From Episyrphus balteatus (taxonomy: Eukaryota; Arthropoda; Insecta; Diptera; Syrphidae), in assembly GCF_945859705.1 (NCBI RefSeq), contig NC_079135.1:121339551-121403550 (forward strand): a stretch of 64,000 bases of DNA. Direction: 5' to 3'. Below are positions 35,794 through 48,337 of this stretch, in pieces. The position numbers and the translations under genes were made by a program. Each line of letters begins with the position of its first letter. Within the stretch, counting starts at the first letter, position 1. A model generated the notes under the pieces. It was not told where the DNA came from and ran no database searches. It was given only the letters and a program-made list of their open reading frames with translations.

Positions 35794-36959
35794 CTATTAC
35801 AGGATTTTTAAATGAATTATCTATTCTAAAACCAAGATTTATTAAAACAAAATACAGACTCTGTGTCGCACAGACTTCTTCCTGTAGCTCAAAGAACCTA
35901 TACGTTAGCTTACCATAAGAAAGTTTTCAAAAATAAGTACAAAAATTTTGTTTAATTTTTTTTCCGTATCCTTTTTTTAGAAATTTAGACAAATTTTAAT
36001 TTGAATTATGACAAGAAAAAGCTTAGTTCTCCCATTAAGTATTTGAATCGGTCATTTCAGAAACCAGTAGCTAACTGTTGGACGACCAAAGTTGTTTTTG
36101 AAATGACTGATCGATTTAATCGATTGACTTTTATGTAAGTCAATTTTCCAAAAAAGGTTTTTTTTAATCATCTAGGCCATTACGTTGAAATTATAAGAGC
36201 GGTATCTCGAAAATTTCTAAAGGTGATATTAAAAAAAAAAAAAATAATAAAAATATTAGTCTTTGACTTCAAAATCATTTGTACAACATTTCAAGCGATA
36301 TCATTTATCTAGATCGTTGCTCGGACGCACAGACCAACAGACGCCAGACGGAATGTCTTACTCTGTGTATGAGAATTGGCGTTTTAGAAATGCAGCTATT
36401 TTTATAAAACATAAAAAAAACTGGAAAGAGAGGAGAGAACCTCTCAAGTTGAAATTCTACAACTATTTTTTTTTTCCTTTACCCTACCCCTCCCCCCAAA
36501 TTTTTTGATCTTATAATTAATTAATCCTTTACTTCTTAAGCCGCAACACATCATGAAAATGTGGTGCTCCTAAAAATGATGTTTACCTTAAAAAAATTTG
36601 ATAAATTACATTTCCCCATTTAGCCTATGAAATAAATTATCTTATATCGAATAACACACACAAAATATAATTATTTCGGGTCACATTCATTTAAATTAAT
36701 GATCTCTTAAGCAAGAACTATGTTCAATAATAAATCAAAATACAAGAAAAAGTATTCAAAAAAAAAAATGTCAATGTTTTGCTTTCAAAGGTCTCGCGCC
36801 GAAAATAAATTAAAATACAAAATCATGTAGATGGAAGATCATTATTTCCTGCATCTTAACGTTAAAAATTCCTTATTTTGATGTAGCGCGTGAGACAAAT
36901 AAATTTTTGTCAATTTGTACAAAAAAGCAAAACATGAAAAAGTTCTCTTAATCTTCTTA
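35794..36959. other. Intergenic sequence
   Basis: AT-rich. A GGACGCACAGACCAACAGACG patch near 36320 recalls the microsatellite core of the dispersed repeat family, very degraded. No gene. Confidence 0.35.
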
Positions 36960-38376
36960 ATCCAACCAAAAATAAAACTTTGATATTTCTTTTTGTTTTG
37001 TTTTTTTTTTTTTTAATTTCTTTAATTTTTTTTATTCATTCCTATAATAAATAATAATAATTATAATAATAATAATAATAATTCATTTTGCAACACGATC
37101 ACAAAATAAAACTTTAATAATGTTTTCTGTTCTTTTTTTTTATTTTTTGTATAAGAAATAATAATATTTTGTAAATATATTGGTATTTTTTTTTTTTTAA
37201 ATATATGAAAGGGTACAATATGATAAAGTTTTTTTTTTTTATTTTTAATAATTTTATTAATATATATTGCAAATAATTAAAATTGTTAAATAAATAACAT
37301 GGAATGTTGTATTTTTTCTCTATTTTATTTTTTTTTTGTTTTAGAATAAAAATAAATAACAATATAGCTTTTTTGTTTGAATATAAATAAAACAGATATG
37401 TTTCTTTGTTTGTTTTTTTTTTTTTTTTTTTTGTTAAAAATATAAATTTAAAAACCTTACACTTTCTGTTTGTGTGTTATTGTGTTTGATTGAAGAAAAG
37501 ATTGTCTTAACAATTAAATTTATCTATAAAGGTTTTTTTTTTTTGTTTTTAGATTAATTTATTTTTTTATTTTATTTTTTAGTATTTTTTTTATTGTCTT
37601 TGAAAGAAAGCGAAAAAAAAAACAAAAACTTAATATAACTATCAATTTGGATAAAAGTATTTACAATAAGATAGGAAATTTAAAAGAAAAGATTTTCTAT
37701 TTTTAGTTTTAAAAATTTAAAACTTTATTTATTATTAAAAAAAAAATAACAAAAACAGTATTTGATTTCACATTTTTGAAGAATAAAGGCGGGCTTAAAT
37801 TTATTCACAATTTTTGTTTGTATAAGATTTTTAGATTTTATTGCAAAAAATTAATATGGCAGTTGATAGACTGACAGACTAAATTATAAAAAAAAATTAT
37901 AAACAATAACAACTTTGTTTTCACTGGCAGTGAATGCTTTTAGTGCATTGGCCTTTTTTTTTTGTGTTGCTGTTTTGTTTGTTTTGTTTGAAAAGAGATT
38001 CAAAGGAAGAAACTGTGAATTATTATAAATTTCTAAAAGAATTTGTTTTTTAATTTGTTTAAATTCCTAACCTAGAAAATTTAACGATTTACCATTTTTT
38101 TGTTTTTTTTGTTTGTAATTAAATATTTTTGGCACAAATTTCTCTAAATTCTAATTTTTTTTTTTTCTTATATCATCGTCGAATAATAAAAATATTTAAT
38201 ATTTAAATTAATTCGTAGTTTGTGTTTTTTTTTTTTAATTTTTTTTTGTTTTTGTATAGTATAGCTCCGCTAATAAAAAGAGTGCTTAGCACTTTAGATA
38301 TAAGAGGGGTTGGGGAAAACCGATGTGAATTTTCCTTTATTTTCGTTTTTTTTTTTAATTAAATTTAAAATACACT
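36960..38376 (-). other. Homopolymer-rich stretch, probable tetraspanin 3' UTR
   Basis: Dense T-runs on the plus strand (A-runs on the minus transcript) directly downstream of the tetraspanin stop. Several TTTATT (AATAAA on minus) occur, the nearest at 38336-38341. The true transcript end cannot be fixed. Confidence 0.4.
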
Positions 38377-38617
38377 TCAGTCTTCCCAGCTACTCGTTCT
38401 TGTCGCAGGATCAATTGATGGGGAATATGATTTGTATGTTTGTGATTCTCGTTTATGTTTTACCGTACAGAAGAGCAACATTGATGTTATTAAACCGAAA
38501 AGTTGTAAAAATGCTATTACCAAGGCAACTGTACCAACAACATGCAGTCTTTCAATTATCCATGCGTGTAGTGAATGGGCGCAGGCTTTGTCAAACCACA
38601 GCAATGGATTTTCAGAT
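38377..38617 (-). CDS. Tsp5D: Tetraspanin last exon: TM4 and tail
   Basis: Acceptor TTTTTCTAG; reads (K)SENPLLWFDKAC, then segment 4 and the tail to SSWED and TGA. Confidence 0.85.
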
Positions 38618-41600
38618 CTAGAAAAAAAAAAAATGAGTTAGGAAATAGGTTTTTAGAATGATATAAATTTTTGTATACTTACTTCCCACAATCAACCCTT
38701 GGGCCACCATCGCCGGATCCTTCAACTATTTGCTCATAATTTGGACGACAACAGGATTCTGGAACCCATCGTTTGCCGCTCCATGCTTGCACATCATACC
38801 AGTCTTCGTATGATGTCACACCGCAACATTCAAACTGTGGAATGAAAATGTTACTTTTTATTATAATGTAAAGCATACCAACAAACAGATTATTTAACTA
38901 GAATGTGTCCGTATAGTAAAAATAACAGCTTTAAAGTCTTATATTCGAATATCCATAAGATTCCGATTCACAAAACTCATATTCTCAAGATTAGGCAAGA
39001 TCCTTTTATTTATTAAAAACTTTGAAGAAACTATTTATTTCTTCTTTAAAAGCTGCAATTTTTGTGTTTCCAACTAGAAATAATAACTTTTAGAACTTTG
39101 TTCTTTTCTTTTCAATTTTAGAAATTGCTTTTAAAAAATGAATTTTGCTCTTTTGTTGTATAAAAAGTATGTATAAGTTAAATAATAAAATAACATTTTA
39201 GCGTTTTCTTAGCGATTTTAAAAATTTAATTTTAATTTTTAAAAATATCGTTTAATCGTTGTTTTTATTCTTTTTTATTCAAAAAAATTTGAAATATTTT
39301 GACTATTATTTATATGTTTAAAAATTGAAACAATTAAATATTCTAAAAACAATGTTAAGCAATTTTAAGATCAATTCCACAATCAGATGAAAAAATGCTC
39401 TTTCATTTTTCTTAATAAAATTTTGTGGAAATATTCATTGATTCAAAAACTGTATTTTTCAAAAAATATAATTATATTTTTTTTGTATACCAAAACTATT
39501 TTATGGAAAATTTTCTTTTCTACAACTAGAAGAACAAGAACTTGTTCCAAAAAAAAATATTAAAAAAAAACAAGTAAAACATCGATTTTCCGAAATTACC
39601 CTTCTTTTAATATTCAAAAAAATTAAAAGAAAAATATTGGTATGCTCTAAAAAGGAAATATAAATTGACACATAAAAAGTATCAATAAAATTCCGTTTTC
39701 AAAAAATTGATTTTTCAAAAAATTTTGAACTTTTTTTTAAGAGTCCAAAAATGATATTTTTGAAAAATATTATTAATTTTAACATTAACATAATTTAAAT
39801 GTTTTTTTTTTATACAAACATTTTCATTGAAATCAGTTGTGTCCTTTGCGAGAAAATCAGACGGTTCTTGGCAAGCAACGTTAATAACGGCCTAAAAAAT
39901 AATTTTTTAATTTAATTTAATTAAAAGTATACGACCTTATTTGACGCATAACCTAATTTTTTTAAATCAAAAACGTTAGTCGTTTTTGGTCTTACAAAAA
40001 TCAATTTTTCTTCTAGAAGATGAAACTAACGGTAGACCTCATTAAAGCGTTTTCGTGATTTTTGACTTTCTCGCAAACGACTAAGTTAGTTTCAACATTT
40101 TTTTTTACATTTTTACCCTTAAGTAACCGTAGCACTAAAATTTATTGTTGAATAATATTTTCTTTAAAATTATAACAATTCCTTAAACTTTTTCATAAAT
40201 AGCTTGAATACATGCAGAAAGAGGATCGCTTAAAAACAACGTGAAGCTCGTGTTAAATTAACACAGGGAGTTTGCAAATAGGTATAGTACATGCAAACTA
40301 AACTGGTTAAAATTACACGAGTCGACTCGGTTATTCAAAATCTTAAGAATTTTCTCGGTTAAATTGTTCCAAAACATCAAATTTTAACCGAGTGTCTCGA
40401 TCATAAACAAGTTGATCGGTTAAAATAACCTTCTAAAATGGTAATTTGAAACAATTTAATTTAACGGAAGCGACTACGTTCATTTTTGCATCGAGAGCAA
40501 AACGTAGCTTTTTGCCAAGACTAAGGGTGATATGCACAAAAAATAGTAAATGCTTTTACTAGAGAATTTTCAAGTATATACTATTTTTGATATGCATAAA
40601 AATAAAGTAAATGCTGAAAATTAAGTATTTACTATCAGTCGTAGTAACTACTTTTTTGGATGAACTTTTTCAGTAAATACTTTATTCCGTATGCATAAAA
40701 ACTAGTAAGTACTTTTTTTCTTTAAGAATTACTAGATTTTTTCAAGGTTACAAAATACCAACTTGTAAATTTCATAGCATATACTTCTTTTATTTTAACA
40801 CCGTATATGAAGCCGTGGAAATAATGAATAGCAGTATTAAGTCACATTTTGAGGCAATCGGTTCTTGATATTTATTATAATAGGGTTGTTGTTAATTTTT
40901 TTTTTTCCAAATGGTAGAATTTGTACGTATTAATTCCCAAAAAGTCTATACCTAAATATCGAAGACCGGGTTTTGAATCAAATTTTAAACAACATTATCG
41001 TTTTGAAAGGGAAAATGTGGATTGGTTAATAATAATAATTTAACTATTTATAATTTAACTTGTCACAAGTGGTAATTCATTACAAACAAAGAAGAAAAAC
41101 TTCCTTCTTTCAAAAACTCGTTAAATATTTCCCATATCTCTTTGATTACCCGCGATATCTTAAGATTAAATAAACCTTTAGCTCAAAGACAGCACTGGTC
41201 AACCAAATTTATTTTTTTTTTTTTGCCACAATAACTAAAATATACTTTTCTGACGCGACGGTTTTTGGGGTGCTGAGGTCGAATCCGAAACCTGAAAAAT
41301 TCTATTAGCCTCCGTTCTTGAAATATTACCGTTATAAAATGTTTTTTTTTATAACGGTAGTATAATATATTTCAAAAACGGATGCTAATAGAATTTTCCT
41401 GATTTCGGATTCAACCTCAGCACACCAAAAACCTTCAGAAAAGTATATTTTGGTTATTGTGGCAAAAATCTTAAAAAAAACTTAAACTTTAAATAAAGTT
41501 AAGTTTGTTTTTGGCTAATTAACTTAAACTTAAGATATCTCGGGCATTAAAAACGGCCAAAACTACGTTTTTGGTCATTCCATAACGGTAATATTTCAAA

Positions 41601-43262
41601 AACGGAGGCAAATCAATTTTTTCTGACTTCAGATTCGAGTTCACTCAAAAAACCTTCAGAAAGATTACTTTGGTTCTTGTGGTTCTTCGTTTAGTGTCGC
41701 CCCAGTTTCAGATTTGTATTCATTAGGTAATAAATATTTGTATAGCCTCCGTCTTAGCTTTTTTAATAGAGGGTTGCTGTGACTTACTCATAAGTACATT
41801 ATGCACTTTTAAAATTCGCACAAAAGCTAAGTGCATTTGGCTTATTGACAAACCTTTCGTATTGCTACTCATCTCTGCTGCTGAATTACTTTTGACTCAC
41901 AAAATAGCACGAACAGATGTTCACAAACTCAAATTTAGAAACAGTAAATTTATAATGGATTAAACCGTAAAACTTCCAAAACAATTTATTTGTAAACACC
42001 AAACGAATACAAATAATCTTAAAAAAAAAGTATTTACTATCATTTTTGGGTGAATTATAGTATTTACTTGGATGAATTCAGTATATACTTAAAGTATTTG
42101 CCTGTTAGCAGGTACTTTTTTTATGCATACGAAATTAAGTAGGTATATACTATGAATTTTACCTTTTACTAGAATTTATAGTATTTACTTTCATCTTTTA
42201 CTTTAAGTAAGTACTACGTTTTTATGCATATCACCCTAAGTTATTGCTGACACATGTTTTTTTAACCCACCGAAGAAAGCTCTCGGTTAAAAATTATTTT
42301 CCTGCGTGTATTATCTATCTACTTTTACCGAGATCTACTTTTACAGAGTGCAAGTACGTGCAACTGAGTCGTGCATTTTATAATTTTTATATATTTTTTT
42401 TTAATATTTATTTTTTTTTTCTTGGACAATTATTCGTTCAAAACGTGATGTTGAAAAATTATTGAAAACTCCTAGAAATCTGTACTGCTTTTTTTTTTTT
42501 CTAAGGAATGGACAAGGCTTATAACACAAAAACTTTATTTTAATTTTTTTTTTTTCAACATTCAAGAACAAATTTATTTTAAAAATATTTCCTTAAAAAA
42601 AAAATAAAGCAAAAAATAAATTCCGGTTTTGAATATTTTCTATTTCAATGTTTCTTATGCAAAAATATACCTGTGGTATCCCGTCTAAGCACAGACCCAT
42701 CTTGTTTTCTACCTAAATCCAACTTTCAACAAAACATTTTTCGTTTCGTATTCATTTGTGTTTTTAATTGCAAATTCCATTTATATTTCTTACTAATCTC
42801 CTCCACTTACCGATTGCTGCATAGTATCCCATATCGCTGCCACTGATGGTGCTGCCAAACCTCCTCTATCCGTTGCATTATAATGCTTCTCAATGCCAAA
42901 TCTCAATTCATTAGCTAATGTTCTACTTAATCCACCACGAAATAGGAATGCAATTGAACCGATTAGGAACTCGCTTAGGAATAAAAACACAATCAAAACG
43001 AAATACTAAAAATAGAGAAAAAAATACAAAAAAATGTATGAAATTGCCATAATGGATTAATAAATCTTACTGTAATAAGTAGACAACGTGATTGGAACCA
43101 TGATCCACAGCATCCAAAAAACGATACAACAAAACCACACACTCCCACAGCAATAAATAATGATTCCGCACTTAAAGCTTCATGATCTGGTAATAATGTG
43201 GCATAGCCTTGATATGATAATCTTAGCCATAGACCGGCACCGAGGAAGGCACAACTGCATAT
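38377..43262 (-). CDS. Tsp5D: Tetraspanin, Tsp5D-like (first coding exon missing)
   Basis: Four exons, 43262-43071, 43005-42811, 38834-38683 and 38617-38377, give 259 residues with consistent phases (0,0,2). The visible protein has the end of transmembrane segment 1 (CSCAFLGAGLWL) and a small loop. Next are segment 2 with FFGCCG (about 35-54) and segment 3 (about 65-86). The large loop has CCG at 132-134, PESCC at 154-158, and Cys 178 and 192, six loop cysteines in all. Segment 4 (about 206-229) precedes a cytoplasmic tail ending TSSWED. An N-glycosylation sequon NAT is at about 107. From memory of the Drosophila protein, SRTLANELRFGIE, SYEDWYD and YKSYSPSIDP are highly conserved in Tsp5D. 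About 20 N-terminal residues lie in an upstream exon I could not find. Plasma-membrane organiser; specific partners unknown. Confidence 0.85.
38683..38834 (-). CDS. Tsp5D: Tetraspanin exon: CCG and PESCC part of large loop
   Basis: Acceptor TTCCACAG; 50 codons plus two bases, FECCGVTSYE..PRVDCG; donor AA|GTAAGT. Confidence 0.85.
40522..42238. mobile_element. 1.7-kb inverted-repeat element
   Basis: Ends share AGGGTGATATGCA (left) and TGCATATCACCCT (right). The first and last about 200 bp are both built of AGTAAATAC/AGTATTTAC-like motifs in opposite orientation. No clear target duplication and no ORF. Confidence 0.55.
41224..41470. repeat. Nested palindrome with the GATTTCGGATTC motif
   Basis: Left GCCACAATAACTAAAATATAC pairs with right GTATATTTTGGTTATTGTGGC; the centre is near 41348 at ATAACGGTA/TACCGTTAT. 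A third half-copy follows at about 41575-41700. Confidence 0.7.
42811..43005 (-). CDS. Tsp5D: Tetraspanin exon: TM3 and start of large loop
   Basis: 65 codons, YFVLIVFLFL..WDTMQQS, donor TCG|GTAAGT. Only a 65-nt intron separates it from the previous exon. Confidence 0.85.
43071..43262 (-). CDS. Tsp5D: Tetraspanin exon: end of TM1, small loop, TM2
   Basis: Acceptor TTTTTTCAG; 64 codons from ICSCAFLG to SRCLLIT; donor ACA|GTAAGA. The final T replaces a hydrophobic residue expected at the segment 2-3 turn. Confidence 0.85.
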
Positions 43263-43921
43263 CTGAAAAAAGAATACAAAAAAATTGAAAATATATAAAA
43301 GTTTCAAAATAAGACCAAAAGAGTTAAGAGTAATTCCAGAAGTCTATCAAAAATAGTTTTTTAGTTGGAAAAAAAAATGAAATGAATCTTCTAGTGGCTT
43401 GAACTCAAATCCTTGAAGCTCTCAAGCAACGTTATCATTCGAAAAATAAAATAACAAAAATTTACTTTTCCAAAAAAAAAATAGTTTTTTATTTATCGTC
43501 ATTTCTGTGGAACTCTCCTTCATTTAAATTCACAAAATAATGCTAATTCTACCCTTCAGAGCTTTTTTTTTTTTTAATTAAATAATAAATGAACCAATTC
43601 ATGAAAACAAAAATCAACAGAGCGCAAGGATAATAATTCTCTCCTTACACCAAAAATGTAATTCAACGATGATGATGACCTCGCCAAAAATCTAACTACT
43701 TCTCATCCGCACTACCAAGTTGCCCTCTTACTACCCTTACACCAGCTAGAGCAGCCTCGAAAAAAATAATCTTGACATTGACTTGGACTCGTTTATAGCA
43801 AGCTTAATCTTTACCAAGTAATCTATGTTGGATCTTGGTGGATGCATTCCAACCAAAAAAACAATCTGCATCTGCAAATGACTAGCGGCTTATCTTTCTT
43901 CTTCTTTGGTTTTCATTTTTT

Positions 43922-44139
43922 GTATCATTTTTCTCCAGGCACGAATCCTTATAAGCGATGACTATTTGCAACACTGCAACATAAAAATCGAGGAAAGTAG
44001 CGAGAAATTTGCTTTTATATTGTGTATTTCTTTTTATTTTTTTTTTGTCTTAATGACCATCATGATAGCCCCAAAGCTATGGAATGGAACTTTGTTGACA
44101 GAATTTGTTAAGAAAATCACGAAAGGATTTCAGAATTGA
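43922..44139 (+). CDS. Possible orphan 3' coding exon (weak)
   Basis: After TTTTTCTCCAG at 43929-43939 an open frame reads ARILISDDYLQHCN.. with one hydrophobic segment (FAFILCISFYFFFVLMTIM) and ends KKITKGFQN and stop. No partner exon or start was found, and it lies just upstream of the tetraspanin exon on the other strand. May be chance. Confidence 0.2.
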
Positions 44140-45310
44140 TGAAGTTTTTGGGATCTCAGTGAAATTGGTTATTAAAATATTGTTTTTATGATAAAAATTT
44201 GAATTGGACGAAGAGAAAATATTGGTTTGAAGTCATTCATAACTAGGCCACATGATACTTGAACTCTTAATATTTGAGTTTGAACCTTTTAAAAGTATTC
44301 ATTTGAATGTAAGACAGTTTTATATTGCAACGAAATTTTGATGGTCGAATTTCAAAGAAGAAATTTGTCTAATAAAATCCATTAGACACGTCAGTCATGC
44401 ATTCGATTTGTATAAAGGCATACCTTCCTTACCTATGGAGCTAAAAAAAAAAAAATGTCTAATACTGAAATCCATGACACTCACTCGAATTTTGGTTTCA
44501 TCTGTCAGATTATACAGTGCTGTGTGCTGATGCAAGTCTATTACTATTTTATACAAGAAAATATACCAAATTTCCAGAAACGTACATTGAGTTGCCGGGA
44601 TCCCGGGGTAAGACTAAATTTTCGGGCTCCTTTGGTATACATACATATCACATAAGAAAAAAAAAAGCCAATCTTGTTTTTGAGAAAATTGAAAACTAAG
44701 CCCTGATTTTTCAATCTTCAGTTAGACTATCAGAAGAACAAAAAATGCCAAATGTCAATATAAAAAAAAACGTTTATTCCTAGGAATAAGCTCGAACTGA
44801 GGTTTATCTGAGTATTGAAAAATTGGTCCTTGCGGACATGAGAATTTTTTAGATGTTTGAAATAAGTTAAAGAATATCCAAATAAATATAGAAAGAAAAA
44901 CAGGTAACTTTTCTTAGAGATGTCAGATTGCCTCGATTTTAGATTTTTTGGAATCAGCATTAAAAAATACCTCGAAATCATGTATCATTTGTGCATATAA
45001 TACCATTGTCTTTTAATACTTATTTCGAAAATTTTAATTTCGCGGTTTGAGCCTTAAATCGCGACTTGCGGACATGAGATTTTTCTAGACTTTTGAGGTA
45101 TGTTATAGAATGTCAAAACGAAGGTATTGAGCAAAAAAATTTCTATTAGAATTCATTCCGAGGTTTACCCCTTTTTCAGCTTATTTTACTGTATTATTTA
45201 TATTTTATTTTTCATGTTTCTCAAAAACTTAAAGACATCATTCAATTTTATATTGAAATTGACAGTCTTGACAAAATTAATATATATTTTTTAAATTTTT
45301 TTTCCCTAAT
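44140..45310. other. AT-rich sequence
   Basis: Probably the tetraspanin's first intron. Two similar clauses (GCGGACATGAGAATTTTTTAG near 44833, GCGGACATGAGATTTTTCTAG near 45068) suggest a degraded direct repeat. Confidence 0.35.
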
Positions 45311-46511
45311 TAGACCAGTGCCAATCCGGTTTTCAGAAGGCAAAAGTTGAACAAATTATTAGCAGCATAAGGGTGGTGGGAAAATTTAGGATAAATGGTA
45401 TATGAAAGGGGAAAAATAAATTGTGATAGAATTTTTCTGACTTCAGATTCGAGCTCAGCGCACAAAAAACCATTAGAAAAATATACTTTGATTTCTATAA
45501 AAAAAAAAACTTTTTGACTAGTGAACAAGACAAGACATTCGATTTTTTCTGCCCCGTTCGATTTCACTAGTCAAAAAGTTTTTTTTTATAGAAATCAAAG
45601 TATATTTTTCCAATGGTTTTTTTTGTACCGCTAAGCTCGAATCTGAAGTCAGAAAAATTCTATCACATCACGTTTTTGACATATTATCATGCCAAAAATT
45701 AAGAAAATAGTGTTTGGGACGTTCAAAATTCAATATCTCAAAAACTTTGCACGTTAGAGCTGTTCTAGTACTTGATTCAAATTAAAAAGGTCAATGACCA
45801 TTTAAAAAGTATAATTTGGTTTCTATGGAAAATTATTTCTCGCCAATATTACTGTCATTTACGGAAAAATCAATCTTAAAAATCGTTTTTTTGTTTTTTT
45901 CAATTTTTCTCAATATTTTCTAAAACAAAAGTATAGTTTTTCCACACAATCTTTAAAAAACGGTTTTAAGCTAAATAATTGCATTCCAAACTTTTCAAAA
46001 ATCAAAAATTTTTTCGGTAACTTTTTTGATTGAAAAATAAACTATTTTTTCAAATTAAATTCGTCAAAAATCCAAAAATTAACTTTTTTCTCAATTAACA
46101 TTTTTAATAGATAGAAAATATAACAAAGTAATTTTTAACCAAGTTTTGTTAAAATCCAACTATTTTTGTAAAAGAAAAAAATAAAAAATAAAAAAATCGT
46201 ATTTTTGCATTTTTTTCAATATTTTTGAGGTTATAGAAAAAAATTGTTTGAGTAAAAGTTGTAGACATTTGTACTACCTACAACTTTTGCATTTAACTTT
46301 TTTCGATAGGACGTCCAATTTTGACAGAAATCGTAAACAAACCATGATTTTTAACACCCACCCCACTTTTTCGCCCACCCATCCCCTTTTCCACCATTTT
46401 TTTGTTTGCAATTTATTTTTCCCCTTTCATATACCATTTATCCTAAATTTTCCCACCACCCATATGCTGCTAATAATTTTTTTATTTTCAAAAATTATTG
46501 GCACTGGTCTA
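45311..46511. mobile_element. 1.2-kb TA-flanked inverted-repeat element
   Basis: Element 45313-46509 with TA on each side. Ends GACCAGTGCCAAT and ATTATTGGCACTGGTC; inverted similarity of about 110 bp includes GGTGGTGGGAAAATTTAGG. A second palindrome with centre near 45540 is nested inside. No transposase; Tc1/mariner-type non-autonomous element is plausible. Confidence 0.75.
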
Positions 46512-47628
46512 AATAGCCCAGGGTCGATAATTTTTGAAACCAAAAAAAAATCATAGTAGGATGAAACCCATTGGAAAAGGAGGTGAATATGATAAAAATG
46601 AAAGGAAAAATAAATTACGATTGAGCCGAGTTCGGGAAGTGGGTGGGTTGAGTTCTTAATGTTAAAAAATGGTATATCTTGATTTCCGGCAAAACTTCAA
46701 GTCCTATGGAAAAAAGTTGTATCGCATAGTTGTATAGGTAATAAAAAGATCTAAAACTTTTGTTTGAAGAATGTTTTCACATAACCTCAAAATTTAGGTG
46801 AAAAATAAAAAAAAAACGATATTTTGGTTTTTTTATTTTTATCTTTTTCAAAAAAAAAGTTTTCTTCTAAGAAATTACATTGTAATTTATTTGATTTAAA
46901 ATATTTATTTTTTCACCTTATTTTGACTTAGTATCAAAAAAACACCCTAATTTTCAATCGAAAATTCACGTGTCAAAATATCAGCTTTTTTTTTAAAGTC
47001 GGTGGGTATTTTGTTCTACAGTACCTTGCCATATTATTAGGCCCAAGCGAAAAAAAATACAATTTTTCGGTTCAGTTTTTGCTCAGTTTTTAAAGTTTTT
47101 TGTCGAAATATCTTGAATTTTTTTGTCCCATTTACTTGCGCATATTATGTAGATACGGATTGACTTCAAAAAAGTTTAAAAATTCATACTTTTTGATAAA
47201 AATAACGTACAAAAGGGGATAAGCTCCAAAAAACGTACCCTGTGGAATTCACGCCCGGATAATTACCAAACCGGTCCATTACTTAATTTCTTGTACCGAG
47301 GAGTAACGTGACATTCTTAACTTTATGGCAAGGACCCAATTTACTATTTACTAATAACTCTTAGTTAGTCTGGCATTGAAAAAGTCTGGCAACATTTTTT
47401 TTAACTTCTCAATGACGTCGCCAAGAATTGTTTTGTTTCATACGCCCATGTCAATTTTTCGAGAAAAACGCATTAAAAGGTTTGCGTACTTGGTACTCCA
47501 AAAATGTTCGATAGGAGTTTATTTTGAATTTTTTTTAAAACAATTAGTTTACCTACCAATTTTTAATAAACTACGTTAATTAACGTAAAAGTCAACTTTT
47601 TTGACTTGTGTCCTTCATTGAAACTGAA
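46512..47628. other. AT-rich non-coding sequence
   Basis: No recognisable feature. Confidence 0.35.
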
Positions 47629-47931
47629 ATGGAGGTGGCACAAACCAATACTAAATACTTGGTATGCACGTGGAACAAAACAATTCTTACAAAAAAATTG
47701 CCAAAAATTATATGGAAAAGTTGTTCCAAAACGCTAAAAAATGGTTTATGGCACAAAACAATTCTAGAAAATGTTGATTTTGATGGATACGGAACAAAAT
47801 CGGTGTTTGATATCTCGGGATTGGAAAGACATAGGGCAAACCATAATCCAGTTAATTCAGTCCATGAGGAGTCAAATGCAGTTGATGTGAAAAAAGTTGT
47901 GAAACCAACAAAATTTGGATTCAGTACCTAA
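47629..47931 (+). CDS. Small ORF of 100 codons, doubtful
   Basis: ATG at 47629 reads MEVAQTNTKYLVCTWNKT.. and ends KKVVKPTKFGFST. Composition (balanced charges, GYGTKSVFDISGLERHR) is more protein-like than other frames nearby. It has no recognised domain, no splice partner, and lies next to an inverted-repeat element. It could be a relic of a transposon or a gene fragment. Confidence 0.2.
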   Translation: MEVAQTNTKYLVCTWNKTILTKKLPKIIWKSCSKTLKNGLWHKTILENVDFDGYGTKSVFDISGLERHRANHNPVNSVHEESNAVDVKKVVKPTKFGFST

Positions 47932-47937
47932 TGAAAA

Positions 47938-48337
47938 GGGGGTAAAGTCCACCATTTTGAAAAACTCTTAGGTCTCAATATCTCGAGAACGACTTATGGA
48001 ACAGAAAATTTGCAAGAACTTTTTGATTGAAAATAAACGTATCTTTTTTGCTCACCATTTTCTTATGAAAGTAATATTTTCAAACTTACTTCAAATGGTC
48101 TGTTTTTTGACATTTTTAATAACCGTTTTACAGAAAAAAAAACTCAAAACGAGATAGTTTGCAGTGCTCTAACTCTGAAATTATAACTTTTATAGGAAAA
48201 TGATGCTGATATCTATAACAGAAATAAAGATAGCTATATATCCAATTAAAAAGACCCTTGCAAATTTTCAGTGCGACAAGTCGTTAGCGAAATTTTGAGA
48301 CCTAAGCGTTTTTCAATATGACGGATGCGGATGCCCC
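47938..48337. mobile_element. About 400-bp element with ~75-bp imperfect inverted ends
   Basis: Left TTGAAAAACTCTTAGGTCTC pairs with right GAGACCTAAGCGTTTTTCAA; the pairing continues into CTTGCAAATTTTC. Outer ends GGGGTAAAGTCC and GGATGCCCC are only partly alike. Confidence 0.6.

Larger units (their letters stand above)
38835..42810 (-). other. 3.98-kb intron of the tetraspanin gene
   Basis: Contains a degraded piece of the microsatellite-family repeat at about 39590-40090 and the inverted-repeat element at 40522-42238. No exon seen. Confidence 0.6.
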
